DNA from: Kangiellaceae bacterium
GTDB taxonomy: Bacteria > Pseudomonadota > Gammaproteobacteria > Enterobacterales > Kangiellaceae
Assembly: GCA_030148365.1 (NCBI GenBank)
Contig: JASBTO010000135.1
Location: forward strand, 1-6,590
Reading direction: 5' to 3'
DNA length: 6,590 nucleotides
The notes under the pieces are model-generated. The model did no database searches. It was given only the letters and a program-made list of their open reading frames with translations, and had not been told where the DNA came from. How positions within the stretch are numbered: the stretch's first letter is position 1; every line of letters starts with the position of its first letter. Position numbers and translations under genes: made by a program. Of the stretch, positions 1 through 5,762 are shown piece by piece.

Positions 1-329
1 ACGCCGCTCGCCACCGAGCTGGATGCCGAGCCGGTCGTCTGGGCGATATTGGCTTCGAGAATATTGCCGTCATGGCCGGCTTTGGCCAGCAGCTTGAACA
101 TGGCGACCGTCATCACCGCAACGGGAATGGAGGTGCTGATGGTGAGGCCGGCCCGCAAGCCGAGATAGGCATTGGCGGCACCGAAAATGATGCCGAACAG
201 AATGCCGGTGGCCAGGGCCTTGATGGTCGTTTCCGGCATGGTCTGGTTCGCCGGAATGTAACTGTCGTATACCTCTCCTTCCTTGAGGGGCGCGTAGGCT
301 TTGAGACTGAGACCTTTTTTATTGTCCAT
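1..329 (-). CDS. OPT-family oligopeptide/metal-chelate transporter, N-terminal part (partial)
   Basis: Only the first 109 codons are present; the gene runs off the left edge. Translation from ATG at 329 gives a hydrophilic N-terminus of about 35 residues. A first membrane segment follows (about 36-57, with GIIFGAANAYLGLRAGLT spanning its end), then a second (about 62-83), then the polar stretch ILEANIAQTTGSASSSVASG. The pairing of GAANAYLGL.AGLT.S.SIP with ILE.NI.QT.GSA..S.ASG is characteristic of the start of bacterial OPT (oligopeptide transporter) proteins. These are inner-membrane carriers of roughly 600 or more residues that import peptides or metal-siderophore-like chelates. The substrate cannot be told from this fragment. 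An in-frame TAA lies upstream and there is no other ATG, GTG or TTG between it and 329, so this start is firm even though no good Shine-Dalgarno sequence precedes it. It follows the SIMPL gene by 89 bp. Family assignment is confident; specificity is unknown. Confidence 0.85.
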   Translation of the reverse strand, partial: MDNKKGLSLKAYAPLKEGEVYDSYIPANQTMPETTIKALATGILFGIIFGAANAYLGLRAGLTISTSIPVAVMTVAMFKLLAKAGHDGNILEANIAQTTGSASSSVASG

Positions 330-360
330 GGGATGGCTGATCTGAAAAAACGTGGCAGTA

Positions 361-389
361 ACCCTACACAGCTTTTTTTACCGGCGCAA
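361..389 (-). promoter_or_regulatory. Weak candidate sigma70-type promoter for the OPT gene
   Basis: On the minus strand TTGCGC (384-389) is followed after exactly 17 nt by TAGGGT (361-366), about 30 nt before the OPT start codon. Each hexamer matches only three of six consensus positions, although the most important ones (TTG, and TA...T) are kept. It lies in the 89-bp gap after the SIMPL stop codon, where a promoter would be expected if the transporter is made separately. This is pattern matching only and could be chance. Confidence 0.22.
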
Positions 390-418
390 ACTCCGGACGG
401 CAATTTCCGGCCGCCCCG

Positions 419-1153
419 CTAATCCGGGCTCCCGGAACCGTTATCCAGAAAATATTCCACCGTCGCGACCACCCGGACGGTTTTGATATGGGGGGAGTTG
501 TGGTCCAGATCGGCAATGCTGAAAAAGCCCTGACTGGCCTTGCGGATGGCGCCCACCTCACTGCCGGAATCTTCGGCAAACTGACTGGCGGCCTGCCTTG
601 CGTTCCGCGTCGCCTCGGCGATCATATCCGGCTTGATGGCATTGAGGTCGGTAAACAGAAATTCCGTGTTGGCCTCGTAATTGCGGATCAGGGCGATGCC
701 CTGCTTCACGAGTTCATCAACTCTCTGCATACTGTCGCGCACCTTGTCCGTCTGCCGACTGCGCAAGGTGACGGTCATCCGGGCGGAATAGCGGTTGGGT
801 GGCAGGTTGCCCTCACCATATCCACGGACATGGAAATCCTCTATATGCGGAATGCCGTTGGTGATCTCGGCTGCCCCGAACCCCCGTCCCTGAAAATACT
901 TTCGGATGGCTGCCGTCTTGCTGTCCAGCGCGGCCTGCAATTCCACGAGATCATTACCGACGACATTGAAGGACAGGGGCCAGATCACCAGGTTGGCCGG
1001 GATCTCGCGCTCCGCAAGCCCCTTGACCGTGACATAACGATCGGCAAGACGCGCTGAGGAAATGCCGGTACCGATAAAATAACCGCCAACCGCGACGCCC
1101 GCTGCGATCAGCAAGCCCGCCAGCGGCAGCACAATGGAGAAAAACTGTTTCAT
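419..1153 (-). CDS. SIMPL domain-containing (DUF541) membrane-anchored protein
   Basis: The product is 244 residues. The N-terminus is one hydrophobic segment (about 5-30, FFSIVLPLAGLLIAAGVAV) with no clear lipobox or signal-peptidase site. It probably acts as an uncleaved anchor that leaves the rest in the periplasm. The remainder is a SIMPL domain: YVTVKGLAEREIPANLVIWPLSF (two parts, 40-52 and 53-62) opens it, RYSARMTVTLRS lies at 121-132, the helix ATRNARQAASQFAEDSG at 181-197 follows, and KTVRVVATVEYFLD closes it at 224-237. SIMPL proteins (named for signalling molecule associating with mouse pelle-like kinase; bacterial members include the E. coli YggE and Brucella BP26 type) have no agreed biochemical activity, and YggE has been linked to oxidative stress. 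The ATG at 1153 is preceded by AGGTGA (1157-1162), a good Shine-Dalgarno match. The 149-bp gap upstream with a candidate promoter/operator suggests its own transcription. Exact function is unknown. Confidence 0.88.
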   Translation of the reverse strand: MKQFFSIVLPLAGLLIAAGVAVGGYFIGTGISSARLADRYVTVKGLAEREIPANLVIWPLSFNVVGNDLVELQAALDSKTAAIRKYFQGRGFGAAEITNGIPHIEDFHVRGYGEGNLPPNRYSARMTVTLRSRQTDKVRDSMQRVDELVKQGIALIRNYEANTEFLFTDLNAIKPDMIAEATRNARQAASQFAEDSGSEVGAIRKASQGFFSIADLDHNSPHIKTVRVVATVEYFLDNGSGSPD

Positions 1154-1192
1154 TGCTCACCTGAAATCCGTGGATGGATACAGGCATGGTGA

Positions 1193-1208
1193 CTGCCAAT
1201 TATGGCAG
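1193..1208. promoter_or_regulatory. 16-bp perfect dyad with embedded -10-like hexamer; candidate promoter/operator of the SIMPL gene
   Basis: CTGCCA-ATTA-TGGCAG is a perfect inverted repeat (6-bp arms, 4-bp centre) 39 bp before the SIMPL start codon. Read on the minus strand it contains CATAAT (1204 to 1199), matching five of six positions of the TATAAT -10 box and placed for a start of transcription near 1192. The -35 region at 17-nt spacing (CCTCTG, 1222-1227) is poor. Poor -35 sequences are often seen where an activator helps, and a dyad overlapping a -10 is typical of a repressor site. The regulator cannot be named. It could also be simply an mRNA hairpin. Confidence 0.35.
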
Positions 1209-1226
1209 CAAAGTGGCCAGACAGAG

Positions 1227-1243
1227 GCATTTGCCGGAAATGC
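1227..1243. repeat. Short perfect inverted repeat (6-bp arms, 5-nt loop)
   Basis: GCATTT-GCCGG-AAATGC is a perfect inverted repeat in the gap between the channel gene and the SIMPL gene. It lies upstream of the putative -10 box and would sit at about -35 to -52 relative to a start near 1192, where an activator could bind. It may equally be part of the structured 3' end of the channel transcript. No T-tract follows on either strand, so it is not a canonical terminator. Confidence 0.35.
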
Positions 1244-1259
1244 ACCGCCTGTCGGCGCC

Positions 1260-1298
1260 GCTTGCAGCGCAGCGCCGGCAATCCGGCCTCGTGCAAGC
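1260..1298 (-). repeat. Compound hairpin just after the channel stop codon; possible 3'-end structure
   Basis: On the minus strand, four bases past the channel stop codon, GCTTGCA (1298-1292) can pair perfectly with TGCAAGC (1266-1260). Nested between them, GCCGG and CCGGC (within 1274-1287) form a second perfect 5-bp stem with an ATTG loop. The two-tier structure would mark the 3' end of the sec-channel transcript. There is no U-run after it, so intrinsic termination is doubtful. A 3' stabilising hairpin or the end-point of Rho-dependent termination fits better. The pairing is seen directly; the role is inferred. Confidence 0.45.
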
Positions 1299-1302
1299 CG
1301 GG

Positions 1303-2481
1303 CTATTCCGGCTGCGGCGGCGTCGGCAATTCCTTGATATACAAATCCTGTTTGTTGTAGGGGATCTCGATGCCTTCGCGTTTCATGGCCTTGTAGATAT
1401 CCATGAACATCTCGTGACTGATCAGTCCCCGTTGCTCCGGCCTGTCAATCCAGCAGAGCAGATCAAAGTCCAGGCTGGAGGCGCCAAAAGCCCGCATCCG
1501 CGCCCGCGGCTCCGGATCCTTGCAGACACTGTCGTGGCCGTGAGCCACCCGTACCAAGAGTTCGCAGACCTGATCGACATCCGTGCCGTAGGCGACGCCG
1601 ACCCGAATACGGATCCGGGATTTTTCCGAGGGACCGCCGGACTCGTTGAGGATCTTGGCGTTGCCAATGACCGCGTTGGGAATGGTGACTTCCACATCGT
1701 CGCGGGTCAGGATCCGGGTGCTGCGCAGGCCCACGTGAGTGACCTGACCACGCTCGCCGGTATCGAGCTGGATATAGTCGCCAATCTTGTAGGGCGAGTC
1801 GGCTATGATGAAAATGCCGGAGAACAGGTTGGCAAGGGTGTCCTTGGCGGCGAAACCGACCGCGATACCGATAATACCGGCCGAGGCCAGCCAGGCAGCG
1901 AGATTGACGCCCCAGACCAGCAATAGCGAGTAGGAGGCCGCGCCAATCAGCACCAGTTTGATGAGAATATCGAACAGCGGCAGGGTCCGGGGTTCGATAA
2001 TGGTCGGCCCCCGTTTCGAGCGCTCGATAATCTTCAGCAACAGAGAACCGGCGCGCAGACCTGCCATCAGCCAGGACAGGATTAACAGGGAAAAAATCAG
2101 TCGACTGATGAACTGGGTGACGCTTTCGCTGATCTGCAGCGCCTCGGTGGCGAGCATCAGCGTCAGATAGAAAACCGTGGTGAAAATCGGTTTGCGGAGC
2201 AATTCGATGAGCTGATCATCGAGCCGGCTCTGGGTCTTGCCGGCTAACCGGTTGGCTACGAAGGTAAAAACAAACTGCACCAGTTTGCCAATCACAAAGC
2301 CGATAACAATAATGATACCGGCCAGGATCAGGGGATGGTCCAGCAAGCCGTCCCAATAGGGTTTTATGGATTCAGGCAGCCACTCGGCGACACTGATATC
2401 CACTTCCTCGACAATAACCGCTTCCTGATCCTTGTTATCGTCAGCTGGTTTACTGTCAGCTGGCTCTTCTGCGAAATACAT
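1303..2481 (-). CDS. MscS-family mechanosensitive ion channel
   Basis: The product is 392 residues, against 286 for E. coli MscS. It has an acidic cytoplasmic or periplasmic N-terminus (1-48) and about five membrane segments (about 49-73, 98-116, 122-149, 168-190, 194-225), more than the three of MscS. The last is the pore-lining helix, AWLASAGIIGIAVGFAAKD followed by TLANLFSGIFIIADSPYKIGD. It leads into the beta domain (RGQVTHVGLRSTRILTRDD, IPNAVIGN) and the C-terminal vestibule ending GIEIPYNKQDLYI. Such channels open under membrane tension and release solutes in hypo-osmotic shock. By motif alignment the MscS gate leucines L105 and L109 correspond to I206 and F210, the G113 kink to D214, and G121 to G222 (kept). 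An in-frame TGA directly precedes the ATG, so the start is firm; the Shine-Dalgarno is poor (GGGG, 2488-2491). It lies 24 bp after secF, so co-transcription is plausible. I do not assign it to a named E. coli paralogue. Confidence 0.93.
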   Translation of the reverse strand: MYFAEEPADSKPADDNKDQEAVIVEEVDISVAEWLPESIKPYWDGLLDHPLILAGIIIVIGFVIGKLVQFVFTFVANRLAGKTQSRLDDQLIELLRKPIFTTVFYLTLMLATEALQISESVTQFISRLIFSLLILSWLMAGLRAGSLLLKIIERSKRGPTIIEPRTLPLFDILIKLVLIGAASYSLLLVWGVNLAAWLASAGIIGIAVGFAAKDTLANLFSGIFIIADSPYKIGDYIQLDTGERGQVTHVGLRSTRILTRDDVEVTIPNAVIGNAKILNESGGPSEKSRIRIRVGVAYGTDVDQVCELLVRVAHGHDSVCKDPEPRARMRAFGASSLDFDLLCWIDRPEQRGLISHEMFMDIYKAMKREGIEIPYNKQDLYIKELPTPPQPE

Positions 2482-2505
2482 TCACTACCCCGCCCCGATA
2501 ATTAT

Positions 2506-3447
2506 TCAGGGTAGGTTATCAAATTCCGCGCCCTCTTTCTCCACTTGCGGCGGCATCAGATCTTCCTTGGTGGCGCCGAGAGCCAGGGCGATGGCGCTGG
2601 CAACGTAGATAGAGGAATAGGTACCGATGAGCACGCCGGCAATCAGGGCGATGGCAAAATCGTGGATCAGCGCACCGCCGAAAACAAAGAGCGCGATCAG
2701 CACCAGCAGGGTCGTCAGGGAAGTAATAATAGTGCGCGAGAAAGTCTGGTTCAGGGACAGGTTGACAACATCTTCGGGGCCGCCCTTGCGGACCTTGATA
2801 AAGTTTTCCCGGATCCGGTCGAATACCACGATGGTGTCGTTCAGGGAGTAACCAATCACCGCCAGCAACGCCGCCAACACCGTCAGATCGAATTCCAGTT
2901 GCGTGATCGAGAAGAAGCCGAGCACGATAGTGACGTCGTGGGCCAGGGCCGCGACCGAGCCGAGGGCAAACTTCCACTCAAAGCGCAGGGCGACATAAAT
3001 CATGATGCAGATCAGCGCCACCAGCATGGCCAGCGCGCCCTCCTCGGCCAGCTCGTCGCCGACGCTGGGGCCGACAAAGTCGATGCGGCGCATCTCGACA
3101 TCGGTGCCGTCGGCGCGCAAGGCTTCGAGCACCAGGCCGCCCACCTCGTCATTGACCATGTCCTTTTGGGGCGGCATGCGGATAGTGATGTCCTGGGAGT
3201 TGCCGAAAAACTGCACGACGGCGCCCTGGATACCCATGGTTTCCAGATCCTCGCGTACCGCGGTAATGTCCGCATCTTCGGAAAAGCCGACTTCAATCAG
3301 GGTGCCGCCGGTGAAATCAAGTCCGAAGTTCAGGCGATTCATCGCCAGGGACGCGACCGAAGCGACGATCAGCAGCATGGAGAAAACCAGGCCGACTTTC
3401 CGGTACTTGAGAAAATCGACGTGTAGTTCTTTTTTGAAAATTCTCAT
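2506..3447 (-). CDS. secF: Protein translocase subunit SecF
   Basis: SecF pairs with SecD in the inner membrane and uses proton flow to complete export of proteins leaving SecYEG on the periplasmic side. The product is 313 residues, close to the 323 of E. coli. It shows a first membrane helix (about 18-36), the FGLDFTGGTLIEV motif (41-53), a periplasmic P4-type domain (about 50-128) and FVGPSVGDEL (124-133). A block of five membrane segments (about 136-290) follows, carrying GYSLNDTIVVFDRIRENF (199-216). D204 and R238 align with E. coli SecF D213 and R247, residues implicated in proton coupling, so it should be functional. The ATG at 3447 follows an AGGA (3455-3458) that overlaps the secD stop, which fixes the start and points to translational coupling. 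The C-terminus (293-313) is acidic and variable. Confidence 0.98.
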   Translation of the reverse strand: MRIFKKELHVDFLKYRKVGLVFSMLLIVASVASLAMNRLNFGLDFTGGTLIEVGFSEDADITAVREDLETMGIQGAVVQFFGNSQDITIRMPPQKDMVNDEVGGLVLEALRADGTDVEMRRIDFVGPSVGDELAEEGALAMLVALICIMIYVALRFEWKFALGSVAALAHDVTIVLGFFSITQLEFDLTVLAALLAVIGYSLNDTIVVFDRIRENFIKVRKGGPEDVVNLSLNQTFSRTIITSLTTLLVLIALFVFGGALIHDFAIALIAGVLIGTYSSIYVASAIALALGATKEDLMPPQVEKEGAEFDNLP

Positions 3448-3454
3448 GGGTGGT

Positions 3455-3458
3455 TCCT
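3455..3458 (-). promoter_or_regulatory. secF Shine-Dalgarno overlapping the secD stop codon
   Basis: AGGA on the minus strand shares bases with the TAG stop of secD (3457-3459) and lies 7 nt before the secF ATG. Ribosomes ending secD therefore stop on the secF initiation site, which suits equal production of the two partner proteins. Confidence 0.7.
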
Positions 3459-5358
3459 AAATCGCCAGTTTCTTGACGGACTTGCCGCCGTAGATCAGAT
3501 TGACGACAGATCGGGTGCCGAGAATCGCAGTAAACATCGAGGTAAGGATACCCAGCATCAGGGTCACCGCGAATCCTTTCACCGGACCGGTGCCGATCGC
3601 GAACAGAATGACGGCGGCCACCAGGGTCGTGATGTTGGCATCCGCGATGGTGGACAGGGCGCGGTCATAACCATTGTGGATGGCCTGAGCAGGCCGGACG
3701 CCGTCCCGCAGCTCTTCCCGGATACGCTCGAAAATCAGGACATTGGCATCGACCGCCATACCCACGGTCAGGACGATACCCGCGATACCCGGCAGGGTCA
3801 GGGTCGCGCCGATAATCGACATCAGGGCGACCACCAGCACCAGGTTCAGGGTCAGCGCCATGTTGGCAATCAGGCCGAAGACCCGGTAGTAGACCGCCAT
3901 GAACACCAGCACCAGCGCAAAACCGATAATGACCGACTTGAAGCCCTGGTCGATATTTTCCTGACCGAGGCTCGGACCGACGGTGCGCTCCTCAACGAAA
4001 TACACCGGCGCGATCAGGGAACCGGAACGCAAAATCAGGGACAGGTCCCGGGTTTCCTTGGAGGTGAAATTGCCGGAAATCTGGAAGCGGCTGCCGAACT
4101 GGCCCTGAATGTTCGGCGCACTGACCAGATCCCACTCGGTCCGGGTCTTGTCGGTACGCACCCGCTCACCGTCCTCAACCTTGTAGACCGCCTTGGTCTC
4201 CTTGAGGATCATCGCCATGCGATTACCGACATTGTCCCCGGTCAGGCGGTTCATCTTGCTGCCGCCCTGGCCATCGAGACGCACGCTGACTATCGGCATG
4301 CTGGTTTGCTGATCAATATCGGAATAGGCGTCGGTGACGTGCTCGCCGGTCAGGGCTACCCGCTTGTAGACCACCAGGGGTTCACCTTCCCGGGATTCCA
4401 TCAAGACCGAGTTACTCGGCACCCGGCCTCGAAGGGCATCCTGAACGTTGGCATTGGGGTTGACGATGCGGAATTCGAGGGTCGCGGTTGCGCCGAGAAT
4501 TTCCTTGGCCGTGGTCGAGTCCTGAACGCCGGGCAGGTCGACAACGATGTACTCGGCGCCCTGACGCTGGATCAGAGGCTCGGCAACGCCGAGTTCATTG
4601 ACCCGGTTGCGCAGGGTGGCGATATTCTGTTGCACCGCATAATCACGGATTTCCTGCAGTTTCGGTTCGGTAAAGCGGACGCGGATCAGATACTGACCGC
4701 CGCTGTCGAGATCACGGAACTGGAATTCCCGGAAGTTGCTGACCAGATAGTCGAGGGCCTGATCCCGGAGCTCGTCGGTGCGGAATCGGGCCTGGATACC
4801 GTTGTCGGAATCCGGCGTGATGGCCGCATAGCTGATGCGTTCTTCCCGCAGGCGGGCCTTGAAATCATCAATGTAGGAGTTAACCTGGGTGCCGATAGCT
4901 TCGTTCATGTCCACTTCCATCAGAAAGTGAACACCACCGCGCAAATCGAGGCCGAGTTTCATCGGCTTGCCGCCGAGGCCGCTCAGCCAGTCAGGCGTGG
5001 CCGGCGCCAGATTCTGGGCCACCACATAATTTTGCCGATCCTGGTTCAGGACCCGGTTGGCCACCGACTGGCCCAGCAATTGACTGTTGGTGTCGGCAAA
5101 GCGGATAACGGCCTGACCATCTTCGAGATCCATGGCGAGGGGCTCGATATTCGCCTCCTGCAATGCGGTATCCAGTTCCGCCAGGGTGGCTTCGGTGATT
5201 TCCGTGCCCTTGTTGCCGGAGATCTGCAGCGCCGGATCCTCGCCGAAAAGGTTCGGGGTGGCGTACAGCAGGGCGATAACGATCACCGCCAGGATGAGCA
5301 GATATCTCCACAGAGGGTAGGTATTAATCGGTCGTTGTTGCGGATGGTTGAAAAACAT
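3457..5358 (-). CDS. secD: Protein translocase subunit SecD
   Basis: SecD is the larger subunit of the SecDF-YajC complex of the inner membrane. Its periplasmic domain holds emerging preproteins, and its membrane part conducts protons with SecF. The product is 633 residues (615 in E. coli). One membrane helix (about 16-34) is followed by a large periplasmic region. This opens with a head-proximal segment (about 40-115), then MKLGLDLRGGVHFLMEVD (133-150), the P1 base and head (about 235-460, including LRNRVNELGVAEP and the GPSLGQENI boundary at 461-469). Five membrane segments (about 473-620) complete it. GMAVDANVLIFERIREEL (533-550) contains D537, aligning with E. coli D519, the essential proton-path aspartate. 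AAGG (5366-5369), 7 nt before the ATG at 5358, supports the start. No truncation or frameshift is seen. It is 65 bp downstream of yajC, with a strong hairpin between, and 9 bp upstream of secF. Confidence 0.98.
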   Translation of the reverse strand: MFFNHPQQRPINTYPLWRYLLILAVIVIALLYATPNLFGEDPALQISGNKGTEITEATLAELDTALQEANIEPLAMDLEDGQAVIRFADTNSQLLGQSVANRVLNQDRQNYVVAQNLAPATPDWLSGLGGKPMKLGLDLRGGVHFLMEVDMNEAIGTQVNSYIDDFKARLREERISYAAITPDSDNGIQARFRTDELRDQALDYLVSNFREFQFRDLDSGGQYLIRVRFTEPKLQEIRDYAVQQNIATLRNRVNELGVAEPLIQRQGAEYIVVDLPGVQDSTTAKEILGATATLEFRIVNPNANVQDALRGRVPSNSVLMESREGEPLVVYKRVALTGEHVTDAYSDIDQQTSMPIVSVRLDGQGGSKMNRLTGDNVGNRMAMILKETKAVYKVEDGERVRTDKTRTEWDLVSAPNIQGQFGSRFQISGNFTSKETRDLSLILRSGSLIAPVYFVEERTVGPSLGQENIDQGFKSVIIGFALVLVFMAVYYRVFGLIANMALTLNLVLVVALMSIIGATLTLPGIAGIVLTVGMAVDANVLIFERIREELRDGVRPAQAIHNGYDRALSTIADANITTLVAAVILFAIGTGPVKGFAVTLMLGILTSMFTAILGTRSVVNLIYGGKSVKKLAI

Positions 5359-5389
5359 CGCTGGGCCTTATGCGCTTTTTGGCTAAACT

Positions 5390-5415
5390 TCCGGGGCCGG
5401 CGATGCCGCCCCGGA
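5390..5415 (-). repeat. Strong intercistronic hairpin between yajC and secD
   Basis: On the minus strand TCCGGGGC and GCCCCGGA form a perfect 8-bp GC-rich stem around a 10-nt loop (GGCATCGCCG). The loop can itself fold as GGC-ATC-GCC, extending the helix past a one-base bulge. It begins 8 nt after the yajC stop codon and ends about 31 nt before the secD ATG. The following bases (AGTTTAGCC) lack a U-run, so it is not a standard terminator. It could act as a processing or stability element or a partial attenuator that sets the yajC to secD ratio. The structure is clear; the role is inferred. Confidence 0.6.
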
Positions 5416-5423
5416 TGCCGTCA

Positions 5424-5747
5424 TTATTCTGAAATTGATTTGACCGTACCCTTCGGCAGGATCTGGGCAACTGCGGCTTTTTGCAGCTTCACTTCGGTTG
5501 CTTCCGCGAGTTCCACGACCAGATAATCGTCCTTGACCTTGCTGATGCGCCCGATCAGGCCGCCGTTGGTGACGATCTCATCGCCCTTTTGCAGGCCGCC
5601 AACCAGTTCCTTGTGCTGTTTGACCCGCTTTTGCTGGGGCCGGATCAGCAGGAAGTAGAAGATCACGCCGAACAGGGCCAACATGATGAAGGAGGAATAC
5701 ATGCTGCCCGCAGGTGCGGCAGTGGCGATAAAAGGTGTCAGATTCAT
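5424..5747 (-). CDS. yajC: Sec translocon accessory protein YajC
   Basis: YajC is a small single-span inner-membrane protein that binds SecDF and associates with SecYEG and YidC; it is dispensable in E. coli. The product is 107 residues (110 in E. coli). A short N-terminus (1-16) is followed by a membrane helix (about 17-36) running into the hallmark FYFLLIRPQQKRVKQH (30-45), and then a small cytoplasmic domain with LQKGDEIVTNGGLIGRI (52-68) and a C-terminus resembling the family (VKLQKAAVAQILPKGT). AGGGG (5754-5758), 6 nt before the ATG at 5747, supports the start and lies in the 15-bp gap after tgt. Close spacing implies co-transcription with tgt. The hairpin after its stop codon separates it from secD. 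Confidence 0.97.
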   Translation of the reverse strand: MNLTPFIATAAPAGSMYSSFIMLALFGVIFYFLLIRPQQKRVKQHKELVGGLQKGDEIVTNGGLIGRISKVKDDYLVVELAEATEVKLQKAAVAQILPKGTVKSISE

Positions 5748-5762
5748 AGGGTTCCCCTGGGT

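Noticed and set aside
399..418. Inverted repeat CCGGA...TCCGG after the SIMPL stop codon as an intrinsic terminator
   Set aside because: The stem is only 5 bp with an 8-nt loop and there is no U-run after it, so it is too weak to call a terminator.
488..1057. A 189-codon open frame on the plus strand, opposite the SIMPL gene
   Set aside because: The minus-strand SIMPL protein has recognisable family motifs across the same region and a good ribosome-binding site. The plus-strand product has neither.
1174..1926. A 250-codon open frame on the plus strand, overlapping the channel gene
   Set aside because: Most of it is antisense to the conserved MscS pore and C-terminal domains, and there is no ribosome-binding site or recognisable domain. 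The only non-overlapping part is the intergenic gap explained by inverted repeats.
2482..2505. ATAATTAT palindrome in the secF-channel gap as a promoter or operator
   Set aside because: Only 8 bp, AT-only, with no convincing -35 at a suitable distance. It is too short to support a call.
2545..3426. A 293-codon open frame on the plus strand, antisense to secF
   Set aside because: It is entirely within secF on the other strand. Its His/Gln/Asp/Gly-rich translation resembles the antisense frame of secD and matches no family I know.
3676..5526. A 616-codon open frame on the plus strand, antisense to secD and yajC
   Set aside because: It lies opposite well-identified, intact secD and yajC coding sequence. 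Its translation is low-complexity, rich in His, Gln, Asp and Gly, with no recognisable domain. Long antisense frames arise from codon bias in GC-rich genes.
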